A DNA stretch of 64,000 nt from Shewanella sediminis HAW-EB3 (GCF_000018025.1 NC_009831.1:2418001-2482000), one strand, 5' to 3'; counted from the first letter of the stretch, positions 29,619 through 39,382 are shown. Notes: generated by a model not told the origin, from the sequence alone. A program made the numbers and translations.

Positions 29619-31332
29619 GTATCCTTTTAATTAGAGAGTTGGCATCGATGGGTGAACCTAAGAGTGTCTCAAGTCTCTGCTCCAGACGCGAGGAGGGTTC
29701 ATTAATCATAAGTATGTCAAAAACTTTGTATTGTTCCTGACAGTTTTTGGTTGTTTGATAAACAAAGTTGGCCAGAGACTCTTGCCAAACATCTTGATAA
29801 TAAATTGGGCCTTCTTCGGCAATGGCAAAGAAGTTGTAAGCATAATTTTGTGATTCACTCCAGGCTTGCCCGAATGCGCGAATAAACTCATCGCTCAGAT
29901 TGGGATAGAGTGTTGGTTCTGTATCGGAGTAAAAATTGAGTGCGACCTTCGCTCTAAAGACCTTTAGCTGTCGACCGTACGACGCTAATTTCTGCTCACG
30001 ACTGTTGTCATCTAAAGAGAGGGAAATAGCATCTGTAAGGTAATACTCTAACCAAAGCCTACCTAATTTAGAAGTATCTCCCGTTTCACCTAACGCATTG
30101 ATAAGGTAATGGTGGCTGCTGGACGATAACGTAGCTAAGACTGTTGCCGTAGCTTTAATCAAGGCTTGCTGCTCTCTGTAGCTATTGAGCAGAGGCTTAG
30201 ATGATATTTGCATCTGTCCAAATTGGTTCCCAACAACTGGAAATCGCAGAGTCTGTGCACGAATATAGGGGGCTTCACCTAAGAATATGTCACCTAATAA
30301 TCTGCGCCTGTGCCACACTCGATGAATATTATCTGTCACTATTTCAACGTGAAAGCCGAGTGGTTCAGCGGCCTTATACAAACGGGTTAGCATCGAAACC
30401 GAATCTAATGGCGCTACCTCGGTTATCCTGCTTTGGCTGAGGCTGGTACCAAACTGCCAGGGCGGCGAGTCTACTCGTCTAGTCACAGAATCCAAATAGG
30501 CTTTTACAAGTTCCGGTTTTGAAAGAAACTGTTTTGATAGTGAGTAGCCGGTGTGATCCCTGAAGCCTGCTTGAGCCGCGCTCTCGTTTCTTAATCGAGC
30601 GATACGGGTTAATGCTTCTGCGTTCTTTTCACGGGCACGGCCCTGGTAGGCATTCCAAACAAGCTGTTGGCAACGTGAGTCTTTTTGTTGTATCAAATAA
30701 GCCGCGATATTTTTGTCGAAGGATTTGCTTTTAGTTTGCAGTACCGCTTTCGTTTCTTTTCCCTGGTTTATATCACAGTGAGTATTGCCGAACTGCAATG
30801 TTAACGCTTGGGAGCGTAAGCCTAGCTTCACCGCGGCTTGTGACGTATGAAGTTGAGATTTGTGGGGTAAATTGGCGTTATCATCGACAAGATCACTCCA
30901 GCGTAAACTTAATTGAAGCAGCTCTTGGTTGTCTTGGTTTTCTTGGTTATTGAAGCTGAGTAGCTGAGCTAATGCGGGTGACGCTAATGTCTCTGCCATC
31001 AGATCGGCCAGGTGAAGTTGGCATTGCAGTAAACTTTCCTGGTATTTGGGTGATATGGCCATGCTTTTATAGTATCGCAGGCGATCTTTGACATTAAACA
31101 GCCCCAACATTGAGGCCTCTAATGCACGGCTCTTGGCTACGGCATCTTCAATATCACGCAAGGGATTCGGCGACGAGATAAGAACTGGTTCAGGTGGTTG
31201 CAGCTGCAGGCACTGCTCAACGAGCAAGGGGAGAGGAGATACGGCGGACAGAGCCGCCGAATTGACACTTAGGTAGAGACTAAAGCTGAGCGCTATGAGC
31301 AAAATGCTTTTTGGCATATTCGACACGTTCAT
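29569..31332 (-). CDS. M3 oligopeptidase-like protein lacking the zinc site
   Basis: A signal peptide (ILLIALSFSLYLSVNSAALSA) precedes a long helical protein resembling M3 (thimet oligopeptidase/OpdA) peptidases: RIARLRNESAAQAGFRDHTGYSLS, then PELVKAYLDSVTRRVDS, and YYQDVWQESLANFVY corresponding to the C-terminal YYxYxWxxxLA block. Where the family has TLFHEFGHALHHLL, the protein reads ATLSSSSHHYLINAL, so HExxH is gone. A peptidase is therefore unlikely; binding or scaffold roles are possible. The start is uncertain (31332, or ATG 31317). It overlaps the ATP-grasp gene at its 5' end and DUF3541 at its 3' end. Confidence 0.6.
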   Translation of the reverse strand: MNVSNMPKSILLIALSFSLYLSVNSAALSAVSPLPLLVEQCLQLQPPEPVLISSPNPLRDIEDAVAKSRALEASMLGLFNVKDRLRYYKSMAISPKYQESLLQCQLHLADLMAETLASPALAQLLSFNNQENQDNQELLQLSLRWSDLVDDNANLPHKSQLHTSQAAVKLGLRSQALTLQFGNTHCDINQGKETKAVLQTKSKSFDKNIAAYLIQQKDSRCQQLVWNAYQGRAREKNAEALTRIARLRNESAAQAGFRDHTGYSLSKQFLSKPELVKAYLDSVTRRVDSPPWQFGTSLSQSRITEVAPLDSVSMLTRLYKAAEPLGFHVEIVTDNIHRVWHRRRLLGDIFLGEAPYIRAQTLRFPVVGNQFGQMQISSKPLLNSYREQQALIKATATVLATLSSSSHHYLINALGETGDTSKLGRLWLEYYLTDAISLSLDDNSREQKLASYGRQLKVFRAKVALNFYSDTEPTLYPNLSDEFIRAFGQAWSESQNYAYNFFAIAEEGPIYYQDVWQESLANFVYQTTKNCQEQYKVFDILMINEPSSRLEQRLETLLGSPIDANSLIKRIHDATLPKNQRPITCSL

Positions 31333-32242
31333 CCACAGTCATATTATGGTTACCCAAAGAATCGACATGATCCAGGTAGGGTAAAATCCCCCGGTTATTG
31401 GCGATCTGAATCGCAAGACCCGGTCTGGCATTAAGCTCTAACAGAAGTGGTCCCTTGACTTTATCGAGTACCATATCGGTACCTAAATAACCCATCTCAC
31501 TCATTTCATAGGCTTTAGAAGCCGTGTGAAGCAGGAAGTCCCAATGGGGGACCTGTATATCGGTTAATATCTTATTGGTATCAGGGTGTAGCTCGACCGG
31601 CGTGTCAAACTGAACCGCATGCAGCCCCTTTCCTGTTCCAATATCGACACCGACGCCTACTGCACCTTGGTGAAGGTTAGCCTTACCATCGGAAGCCGCG
31701 GTGGACAGTCTGAGCATTCCCATGACAGGAAATCCCTTATACACGATCAACCTGATATCCGGCACACCTTCATAGGAGTAGCCATCGAAAACCGGATCGA
31801 ATTGAATGAGTCCTTCGACGATGGCCACATCCGGTGAACCACCTAATGAGAACAAGCCGCTGAGAACATTTGAGACGTGGCGGTACACCTCACTTGGCCC
31901 CACTTCTTGGCCGTTAGGCTTATAGTAACGACCCTCTTCGACCTTGGTTATAACCAAGATCCCTTTGCCGCCAGAGCCTTTAGAGGGCTTGATAACGAAA
32001 CCATCCTCTTCGAGAACCATTGTGGGGATCTCTTCGATTTCATGTTGCTCACGCACCACGCCAATTAATGCCGGAACGGCAATATCATTAGCAATTGCAA
32101 GTTGTTTAGTCGTTAATTTGTCGTCTACCCGCTTATAAAACTTACGAGGGTTACAGCGTCCAATATAGTCAATATTACGCTTATTCATACACAGCACGCC
32201 TTTTTTACGAAGTGCTGAGGGTTTGGTAAATGACAGTCTCAT
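31280..32242 (-). CDS. RimK-like ATP-grasp ligase (alpha-L-glutamate ligase-like)
   Basis: ATP-grasp features are visible: GFVIKPSKGSGGKGILVI is the nucleotide-binding lysine and glycine-rich loop, DIRLIVYKGFPVMGMLRLS a conserved strand pair, and LLLELNARPGLAIQIANN holds the metal-binding Glu and Asn. This family resembles RimK, which adds glutamate to the C terminus of proteins, and is associated with an inactive transglutaminase and an aspartyl protease in many bacteria. Substrate is unknown. It starts 2 bases after the upstream stop. No signal peptide is present, so it acts in the cytosol. Confidence 0.85.
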   Translation of the reverse strand: MRLSFTKPSALRKKGVLCMNKRNIDYIGRCNPRKFYKRVDDKLTTKQLAIANDIAVPALIGVVREQHEIEEIPTMVLEEDGFVIKPSKGSGGKGILVITKVEEGRYYKPNGQEVGPSEVYRHVSNVLSGLFSLGGSPDVAIVEGLIQFDPVFDGYSYEGVPDIRLIVYKGFPVMGMLRLSTAASDGKANLHQGAVGVGVDIGTGKGLHAVQFDTPVELHPDTNKILTDIQVPHWDFLLHTASKAYEMSEMGYLGTDMVLDKVKGPLLLELNARPGLAIQIANNRGILPYLDHVDSLGNHNMTVDERVEYAKKHFAHSAQL

Positions 32243-32244
32243 GA

Positions 32245-33759
32245 CTACTCTCCGGCCAATGGCTTAAAGCGTCTAAGCTCTAGCAAGCGGTAACCTGTAT
32301 ATTGACCCATCAACAAGACCACGGCCAAAATTACCAGGTGAATGCCTAAGAAGTTAAATACCCAGTGTTGTACCCAAGTCGCACTCATTGCCAGATAAGC
32401 AAGTGTTGCAACGAATAGACTGCCGCCACCTTGTAAAACCACCTCTTTAGGACCTTCCTCTTCCCATAATATAGACATTCTTTCTATGGTCCATGCGAGA
32501 ATAATCATAGGGAAGAAGGTGATGGTTAAGCCCTCACTCAGACCTATCTTATAAGCGAGCAAGGTAAATACGCCAATAATTCCTATGACGACGATAATGA
32601 CAGCCGATATTCGTGATATCAGCAGTAAGTTAAGATCCGATAGGTATGAGCGTATCATCAGGCCACAGGCAACGATCAAGATGAAGCCAACAAGACCGGT
32701 TAGTAAGGTTGTCTGGATAAACGCTAATGCAATCAATACCGGCATAAACGTCCCTGACGTTTTTAGTCCGACGATGACACGCAAGAAAACCACCATTAGC
32801 ACGCCAATAGGGATCAATAAAATCCCCTTGAACAGGCTTTGCTCTTCCAGAGGCAATTGATAGAGTGAGAAGTCTAGCGCATCCTGGTTATTCATCACAT
32901 CCAGAGAGGTTGCCAGTGCCGAGCGGGTATCTTGAAGCATCGAAAAGTTGACTTGGGAGTTTACGCCACCAATGACATCGAGTACCGATTTACCCGAGCG
33001 GTCCCAAAGTAACAGATTTTCATCACGACCCTGAGTACCATTAGTTGGGTCGAACAGGTGCCATTCTCCATCATTATAGACTTCGACAAAGTTGCTCAAC
33101 TGCTGTCTGCGACGTTGATCTTCAAGAAACAGACCACTCACTTCCTGAGCGGGTATCCCTTTGCTTTGGAGCATATGCAAAAATAGCTTATTGGGAGAGT
33201 TGCTGCTTAACAGAAGTTCAATATTCTGGCTTCTCTCCTGGGCATTCAAGGCTTTGTTCAGCTGTTGAGCAAAAGATAGATTAGTTGCACTCTTTGCCCA
33301 GACCTCTTGTGTCGCCTGCTCCGCCGCGGCCTGTTCAGTTGCAGGCCAGATATAAGGTTTTGGTTCAGAAGGTTCTGTGCTAGCGATGACCTTAGTTGAC
33401 CCGGTCGGAATGAGGGTCACCTTGTAGTAAAGGTCTTGCTGCCCCTGCGCCGAACGGACAGACCAAATTGCACGCCGGTCAGATTGGTCGTTAGTATCTG
33501 TAATTGATAAGCCATAGCCCGGTGATGTTGCATTTTCGACAAGAATTTCGAATGCAGGATCGTTAGGCAGTGAAAAAGAGACCTCGGCAGGGTCGCCAGT
33601 GCCTTGAAATTGCACCTTGGCATCGACAGCCCAACTTTGAACTTGCTTACCGGGCAGGAAAGGCACTTTATGTTCTACGCCACGATAAACGCTCGCAGTG
33701 ATCCCCAAAATAAATAGCAGTGCAACGAGTATGTAAAAGGGTTTCTTAGAATGCATCAA
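32245..33759 (-). CDS. Inactive transglutaminase domain fused to multi-helix membrane protein
   Basis: Membrane helix at about 8-24, then an exported region with a beta-rich part and a transglutaminase-like domain (residues about 180-270; FVEVYNDGEWHLFDPTNG retains the His/Asp-like end but the nucleophilic Cys region is replaced by LFLHMLQSKGIPAQEVSG). The C-terminal half has about six to seven hydrophobic helices from about residue 310. The family is called 'inactive transglutaminase fused to 7 TM helices'. It lies between the retropepsin gene (8-base gap) and the ATP-grasp gene (2-base gap), the standard arrangement. Confidence 0.82.
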   Translation of the reverse strand: MMHSKKPFYILVALLFILGITASVYRGVEHKVPFLPGKQVQSWAVDAKVQFQGTGDPAEVSFSLPNDPAFEILVENATSPGYGLSITDTNDQSDRRAIWSVRSAQGQQDLYYKVTLIPTGSTKVIASTEPSEPKPYIWPATEQAAAEQATQEVWAKSATNLSFAQQLNKALNAQERSQNIELLLSSNSPNKLFLHMLQSKGIPAQEVSGLFLEDQRRRQQLSNFVEVYNDGEWHLFDPTNGTQGRDENLLLWDRSGKSVLDVIGGVNSQVNFSMLQDTRSALATSLDVMNNQDALDFSLYQLPLEEQSLFKGILLIPIGVLMVVFLRVIVGLKTSGTFMPVLIALAFIQTTLLTGLVGFILIVACGLMIRSYLSDLNLLLISRISAVIIVVIGIIGVFTLLAYKIGLSEGLTITFFPMIILAWTIERMSILWEEEGPKEVVLQGGGSLFVATLAYLAMSATWVQHWVFNFLGIHLVILAVVLLMGQYTGYRLLELRRFKPLAGE

Positions 33760-33767
33760 CTAAATTC

Positions 33768-34511
33768 CTATTTGTTTACGACCGTGGCCGTCTTCTTTTT
33801 TCCATGAACATAGGTTTGCCCTACATCGACAACTGCAATGTCTTGCATAAATTTACGACCGAGTAAGAGTGGAAATTCTAAGTGACTGCGATCAACCAGG
33901 TTTAGATCGGTTTCGGCTTTATACTTTCCTATCTTCAGGTGAGCATGAATAACCGGACGGCGATCGCTTTTTTCATCAGAGTCTTGTTTTATTCGTACAA
34001 AACGTTCGACTTTTGATTCGAATGTTTGCGCTGGAGCCTCGGCTCCATCGGTGAATACATCGAAGCGGACCCACTGTTTTCCATCTCTCTCGAAAAGGAT
34101 GATATTTCGTGCGTCGAGTGAAGATGATTCGGCACCTGTGTCTATACGGGTATTAAAATTAGCTTTAACCTCGTCAATATAGACATTCTCTTCCGCTCCG
34201 AGCAGGAATTTACCGCCTAGGGGGGAGGGAGGACAATCCATTGGGACTGGAACAATGGTCTCCTTAGGTTCGATACTTATCGTCGAAATCTGAGTCTCGA
34301 GTGCTTTTATTTGCGCAGATAACGCTGTAAAACCTGTAGTTTGAGCTTGTTTAGACTCATCGATTGCGTTGACAAGATCTGCCTGTTGTTTCGCCAGACC
34401 AGACTCTAAAGCCACAGCATCGATAGGCTGAGGTGCATTTTCTGCTGTTTTAGTTGCTGCACAACCCGCTAAGGTTGAAATCACGGCAATACAGATTATC
34501 TGCTTTAACAT
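33768..34511 (-). CDS. ATP-dependent zinc protease family / retropepsin-like lipoprotein
   Basis: The N terminus is a lipoprotein signal (STLAGC lipobox) followed by a coiled-coil-like linker rich in Gln and Ala. The C-terminal domain (from about residue 110) contains FNTRIDTGAESSSLDA, the D-T-G-A motif of retropepsin-fold aspartyl proteases, and LLLGRKFM. Databases name this family 'ATP-dependent zinc protease', but the visible motif is an aspartyl protease one. Start ATG 34511 follows GGGAAG by 4 bases. It is the first gene of the operon, behind a Fur-like palindrome. Confidence 0.8.
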   Translation of the reverse strand: MLKQIICIAVISTLAGCAATKTAENAPQPIDAVALESGLAKQQADLVNAIDESKQAQTTGFTALSAQIKALETQISTISIEPKETIVPVPMDCPPSPLGGKFLLGAEENVYIDEVKANFNTRIDTGAESSSLDARNIILFERDGKQWVRFDVFTDGAEAPAQTFESKVERFVRIKQDSDEKSDRRPVIHAHLKIGKYKAETDLNLVDRSHLEFPLLLGRKFMQDIAVVDVGQTYVHGKKKTATVVNK

Positions 34512-34575
34512 AGTGCTTCCCATTTACTATTGTATTCAGTACGTGTGATATCGATCTCTTACTTAATCGATTCAA

Positions 34576-34590
34576 TGGTAATCATTACCA
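34576..34590. promoter_or_regulatory. Fur-like 7-1-7 palindrome upstream of the five-gene operon
   Basis: TGGTAAT-C-ATTACCA is a perfect inverted repeat. It matches the 7-1-7 Fur core TGATAAT-N-ATTATCA except for one base in each arm. It lies 65 bases before the ATG of the first gene, in the gap after cmoB. Fur or Zur control is inferred. Confidence 0.45.
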
Positions 34591-34609
34591 AAAATGTGCC
34601 AAATTAATT

Positions 34610-35602
34610 TTAAGTTAAATCTTTATTGGGTTGATTCTTCGTCGCGATAAACGTCGCTCGTTTAGGCGCCGGATAACCTTCGACGGTCAGATCTACGTTG
34701 GTAGGATCCAGGTAATCGACTAATGACTCATTGGGCATCCAATCTGTGCTTCTCTGTTCTGCCAGTGAGGTGACATCGATATCTACACATTTAATATCAA
34801 TAAAGTCTGCTTTTTTTAGCCAAAGTTCTAATGCGGCTGCCGAAGGAAGAAACCATACATTATTCATCTTGCCATATCTATCTTCCGGCACCAGAACAGT
34901 ATTTTCATCACCATCAATGACTAAGGTCTCTAAAACTAATTCACCACCTGTTCGCAATTGGTCTCTTAGTTGTAACAAATGATCAATAGGTGAGCGACGG
35001 TGGTACAAGACCCCCATTGAGAATACGGTATCGAATGCATCCAGTGGCGGAAGCTCTTCGATTCCTAATGGTAGTAGATGAACCGGGTGGTGATCGCCGG
35101 CTAGGCGTTTGATTGCTTCAAACTGACAAAGGAAAAGCGTGGAGGGATCGATGCCTACGACATGTTTGGCTCCTTCACCCAACATACGCCACATATGGTA
35201 GCCACTGCCACAACCCACATCTAATACGGTGCGATTGTTTAATGGAGAGAGGTGTGGAAGGATGCGCTCCCATTTCCAGTCTGAGCGCCATTCAGTATCG
35301 ATATCGATACCATGTACTGAGAAAGGCCCTTTGCGCCAGGGTTGAAAAATACGTAATAGGTTTTCGAGTTTTTCCCGTTCACCTTTAGCCAGCTGCTGTC
35401 CGGAACCAATAGAGACGCTGTTTTTCAGGTCGATGATATCAGGGGTTGGATAATGTAACTTGTTCAGCACTTTTTCCCATTTAGGTAGGGTGCCATGCTT
35501 ATGCTCACGTTGCCATTGCCCTAAAATGGCGGGAAGGGTTTCTAACCAATGTTGTAGGCTGGAATCTGCAATTTGTTTATAGAAGGAGCTGAAACTGATC
35601 AC
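34610..35602 (-). CDS. cmoB: tRNA U34 carboxymethyltransferase CmoB
   Basis: CmoB transfers a carboxymethyl group from carboxy-S-adenosylmethionine to 5-hydroxyuridine at position 34, giving cmo5U in tRNAs that read four-fold codons. The SAM motif [47 protein letters not shown] and the C-terminal [15 protein letters not shown] are the family blocks. At 330 residues it is standard. It follows cmoA, 103 bases apart, on the same strand. Confidence 0.95.
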   Translation of the reverse strand: MISFSSFYKQIADSSLQHWLETLPAILGQWQREHKHGTLPKWEKVLNKLHYPTPDIIDLKNSVSIGSGQQLAKGEREKLENLLRIFQPWRKGPFSVHGIDIDTEWRSDWKWERILPHLSPLNNRTVLDVGCGSGYHMWRMLGEGAKHVVGIDPSTLFLCQFEAIKRLAGDHHPVHLLPLGIEELPPLDAFDTVFSMGVLYHRRSPIDHLLQLRDQLRTGGELVLETLVIDGDENTVLVPEDRYGKMNNVWFLPSAAALELWLKKADFIDIKCVDIDVTSLAEQRSTDWMPNESLVDYLDPTNVDLTVEGYPAPKRATFIATKNQPNKDLT

Positions 35603-35705
35603 TTTATTGTCACCCTAGGTAGCTGCAAAATTGAAGCAATGGTATTTGGTTGATATTCGATGAATGATTTTAATTCATCTCATGGCATGATTCTATGACT
35701 ACCAA

Positions 35706-36437
35706 TTACTTAATGGCAACCATGGATGCAAAATTAAAGCATTGAAACCACACGTTAAAATGTTTGAAGCCTTGTTTTTTTAGACGAGCTCCATGCTGCT
35801 CCAAGGTATCTGGTTTCATGACGTGCTCTAAAGAACTGCGTTTTTGGCTGATCTCTAATTCACTGTAGCCATTGGCCCTTTTGAAATCCAGGTGCAGATC
35901 CACCAGTAATGACTGTATAGACTCATCTTCAAAGTTTAGCTTCTCTGAGAGAACTAAGATCCCACCGGGTCTGAGTCCTTTATAGATGTTACTTAATAGG
36001 CTATCTCTATCTTTAGGGGCCAGAAACTGCATCGTGAAATTAAGAACGACCATAGAGGCGTTTTCAATCTTGATGTCCCTTATGTCACCGCAGACGAGAT
36101 CGACTGGTGTTTCACTAACATAGGCACTAAGATTTTCTCTGCAACGCTGGATCATCGACTCACTGTTATCGACGGCAATAATTTTGCAATTACGATTATC
36201 TATGTGTCTGCGGATACTGAGTGTCGCAGCGCCAAGCGAACAGCCGAGATCATATATATTGCTGTCTGTGGTGACATATTGGTTAGCAAAATCACCGAGC
36301 GTGTTGATTATTTGACCATAACCAGGGACTGAGCGTCGGATCATGTCGTTGAAAACGCCGGCTACTTTCTCATCGAATTGAAAATCGCTTATGTTTTCAT
36401 ATGCTTGAGCATATATCGTGTCTTGGGATGTGTTCAT
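35706..36437 (-). CDS. cmoA: Carboxy-SAM synthase CmoA
   Basis: CmoA makes carboxy-SAM from SAM and prephenate, the donor used by CmoB. Family blocks are [24 protein letters not shown], the SAM motif [25 protein letters not shown], and [10 protein letters not shown]. It lies directly upstream of cmoB, which completes the two-step pathway. At 243 residues it has the normal length. Confidence 0.95.
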   Translation of the reverse strand: MNTSQDTIYAQAYENISDFQFDEKVAGVFNDMIRRSVPGYGQIINTLGDFANQYVTTDSNIYDLGCSLGAATLSIRRHIDNRNCKIIAVDNSESMIQRCRENLSAYVSETPVDLVCGDIRDIKIENASMVVLNFTMQFLAPKDRDSLLSNIYKGLRPGGILVLSEKLNFEDESIQSLLVDLHLDFKRANGYSELEISQKRSSLEHVMKPDTLEQHGARLKKQGFKHFNVWFQCFNFASMVAIK

Positions 36438-36583
36438 TTGATTAACATGGGTAATTTCAACGTTTTATTCTAACGAATGATAGTTGCAACCAGCAAGTCT
36501 AGTACTGGAAATTTATCATAAAATTTTGTCTAATAGCTTACCTATAACAAGATTTTTACATGAGCGACGTTTGGGAATAGCAT

Positions 36584-39382
36584 TTGAAATCATTTATTAA
36601 GCTTCTGTCATTTTTGCTTGTCTGCTTTTTTGCCTCCGGACTCTATGCCGATGAGGGCAAACCGTTGGTCTTAGTAATGGGAGAAGATAGTTACCCTTAC
36701 CAGTTTGTGGATGAGAAAGGTGAGCCCCACGGAATTCTTATTGACTTGTGGAAAGCCTGGAGCCAACAAACGGATACTGAAGTCGTTTTTGTATCACGGC
36801 ATTGGCATGACTCACTCAAACAACTCTCTCAGGGAGATGCCGATGCTCATGTTGGTTTAGCTCAGACTTCAGTGCGTTCAGAGATATTTGATTTCGCTGG
36901 ACAGATATCCCAAGTCAGAACCTACCTTTATCTGCATAAAAGCCTCTCCGACAGAACATCATTTTCAGATCTTATCCCCTATCAAATTGGTATAGTGTCA
37001 GGTTCCTCTCACGAAGCCGAATTGCTTGCTCTTGAGCCTAGATTATCCTTTAAACGCTACAACAGCCGTCACAGCTTATTAAAAGGGGTAATTGAAGGAG
37101 AGGTGCATGTTTTTGCTGGAATGGAAGGCTACCTTAAAGACAATAACCTGAATCGACAGGTCGTCAGCCTTTTTCCCATAAAGAACCGACTCTTGATAAA
37201 AGAGTCGCCTCTGCATCCGGCTGTTATCAAGTCAGATTTAAAGACTGTAGATAAGATAAACTTAGGATTTGCGGCAATTTCCAGTAAGCGTTTTGCTGCG
37301 ATAGAGGAACGTTGGCTTGGCATTAATCAGCAAAAAAGAGGGATAACGGTTGCGACAACACTCAATATTGAACCTTTCGTCTCTCTAGGAGGTGATGGGC
37401 TGCCCCATGGTTTGTATGTGGATATTTGGCATCTGTGGTCTGAAAAAACGGGGATCCCGGTCTTCTTCTCGACAGGAGATATGAACAGCTCACTCGATGA
37501 TGTTCGAATGGGCAGCGCCGATGTCCATATTGGCTATCCAGAGAGTGACGCGCTTAAGAGTGGCCTACTGAGAAGCCAATTATTGTACAAGGTAAAAAGT
37601 CGATTATTTAGTTTCGGTCATTCAATAGATAACTTAGATGCACTCGCCGGGACACTTATAGGTGCGGTACCGACGTCTCCTTACCTTGGGAAGTTAAAAC
37701 AGGCCGTTCCGAATACACAACTCAAACTATATGATTCTGTAGCGTCTATGATCCAAGCGGCGAGAGAGGGGCATATCAGCAGCTTCGTCGCATCGTCTGC
37801 ATGGACCCAACATTATCTCGTTTTGAATCATGCCTGGTCTGAGTTTCATCAGTTTGATGACCTTGAATTTGAAACCGATATCTTTGTGTTAACCCGACCC
37901 GAGAATGTGGGGTTAGATAAACGTATCAAGGCGGGCTTCGAGTTAATTGGTCAAAATGAATTGGCTGAAATTGAACAAAAATGGATGCTTAACAGTAAAA
38001 ATCGGGTATTCGATGTTGAAAATTCGCGATTGGAATTCTCGCTACCACAACGAGACTATCTGGCATCTGTAGGTGTATTAAAAGTGGGTTATCTGAATAA
38101 TTGGAAACCAATGGAATATGCCGACTCAAACGGTGAGTTTTCCGGAATTAACAGTGAAGTTGTAAAGCTTATCTCAGATAAGCTTAATTTGAAGTTAGAA
38201 GCTGTCGTTTATGATGAATGGCAGGATTTGATCACAGCACTACTCAATGGTGATGTTGATATTGCCGGCAGTGTGGCTGAGACTGAGGAGCGAAAGAAGA
38301 AACTACTCTTCAGTGATCCTTACTGGCCATCGCCATGGGCCTTGGCGACACCAATAGATCGAGTATCTGTATTTCATATGCAACAGTTAGCGGGTCAAAG
38401 GCTGGCCATCGTCGAAGGTTACCAACTTGTATCCGATCTAATGAGCGCCGATTATGGCCTGGATTTGTTGATTGTTGCCGATACACGTGCTGGCCTGAAG
38501 GCCGTATCAGAAGGGAAAGCCGACGTTTTCGTCGAAAAAGTCATCAATATGGCCGCTGAACTTAAACAGGGTGATTATGGACAACTCAAGATGTCCGTAT
38601 TGGCAGATTTTTCTGACCAGCACAGTCACTTTGGGATCCATCCTGATAAAGCAAAATTAGTTCCTATGATAAATATGGCAATCGGCACGGTAAATCAGCA
38701 AAAACAGCAAGAGATCTATCAAAATTGGGTTAAACAACTACCTCTTGCACCAAAAGCATCGCTAGCTGAGACTTGGTGGTTTTTTATCTGCTTCCTTACA
38801 CTCGCTTCGATAATGTTCCTCGTTTTATTCAAGTATCGAATGGGACAAGAGATCAGCAAAAGATTAGTGTTAGAAGATAAACTTAATCATCTTGCTAACC
38901 ATGATAGCCTTACCCAGTTACCTAACCGCTCACTGTTAGATGATAGATTAGAGCAGGCTGTGCTTCATCATAGCCGGGACTTAAGTGCATTTGCTGTACT
39001 CTTTGTTAATATCGGTTGTCTCAAAGAGGTGAATAAAAAGCAAGGTCACAAGATGGGTGATAACTTGCTCATCAGTATCACACAAGAGTTGCAACAGTCG
39101 GTTAGAAAATCTGATACTGTGGCAAGGTTCGGCGCAGATGAATTTGTTATTATATTGAACCGAACCAAAGATCTGGACATCGTCTGCCAGGTCGCCGAAA
39201 CAATCTTAACTAATTTAGCAAAAGATCTCGTTGGCGACATACCAGCCCAAGATGTGAAGCCAAGTATTGGAATTGCTATTTACCCCGCGGATGGTGATAC
39301 GGCTGTCGAGTTATTAAAAACAGCTGACAAGTTAATGTACCGCGCGAAAAAAAGTGGTGGAAATTGCTATAAATCATCGTGA
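36584..39382 (+). CDS. Triple solute-binding-domain diguanylate cyclase
   Basis: A signal peptide (FIKLLSFLLVCFFASGLYA) precedes three bacterial solute-binding family 3 domains (about 25-245, 250-470 and 490-735); the third starts YLASVGVLKVGYLNNWKPMEY. One membrane helix (TWWFFICFLTLASIMFLVLF) follows, then a GGDEF domain (LNHLANHDSLTQLPNRSLL, with RFGADEFVIIL). The signature reads GADEF, and the GGDEF-type alanine change has been seen in both active and weakened enzymes, so activity is plausible but not certain. It probably senses periplasmic ligands. The start is TTG 36584. Confidence 0.8.
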   Translation: MKSFIKLLSFLLVCFFASGLYADEGKPLVLVMGEDSYPYQFVDEKGEPHGILIDLWKAWSQQTDTEVVFVSRHWHDSLKQLSQGDADAHVGLAQTSVRSEIFDFAGQISQVRTYLYLHKSLSDRTSFSDLIPYQIGIVSGSSHEAELLALEPRLSFKRYNSRHSLLKGVIEGEVHVFAGMEGYLKDNNLNRQVVSLFPIKNRLLIKESPLHPAVIKSDLKTVDKINLGFAAISSKRFAAIEERWLGINQQKRGITVATTLNIEPFVSLGGDGLPHGLYVDIWHLWSEKTGIPVFFSTGDMNSSLDDVRMGSADVHIGYPESDALKSGLLRSQLLYKVKSRLFSFGHSIDNLDALAGTLIGAVPTSPYLGKLKQAVPNTQLKLYDSVASMIQAAREGHISSFVASSAWTQHYLVLNHAWSEFHQFDDLEFETDIFVLTRPENVGLDKRIKAGFELIGQNELAEIEQKWMLNSKNRVFDVENSRLEFSLPQRDYLASVGVLKVGYLNNWKPMEYADSNGEFSGINSEVVKLISDKLNLKLEAVVYDEWQDLITALLNGDVDIAGSVAETEERKKKLLFSDPYWPSPWALATPIDRVSVFHMQQLAGQRLAIVEGYQLVSDLMSADYGLDLLIVADTRAGLKAVSEGKADVFVEKVINMAAELKQGDYGQLKMSVLADFSDQHSHFGIHPDKAKLVPMINMAIGTVNQQKQQEIYQNWVKQLPLAPKASLAETWWFFICFLTLASIMFLVLFKYRMGQEISKRLVLEDKLNHLANHDSLTQLPNRSLLDDRLEQAVLHHSRDLSAFAVLFVNIGCLKEVNKKQGHKMGDNLLISITQELQQSVRKSDTVARFGADEFVIILNRTKDLDIVCQVAETILTNLAKDLVGDIPAQDVKPSIGIAIYPADGDTAVELLKTADKLMYRAKKSGGNCYKSS

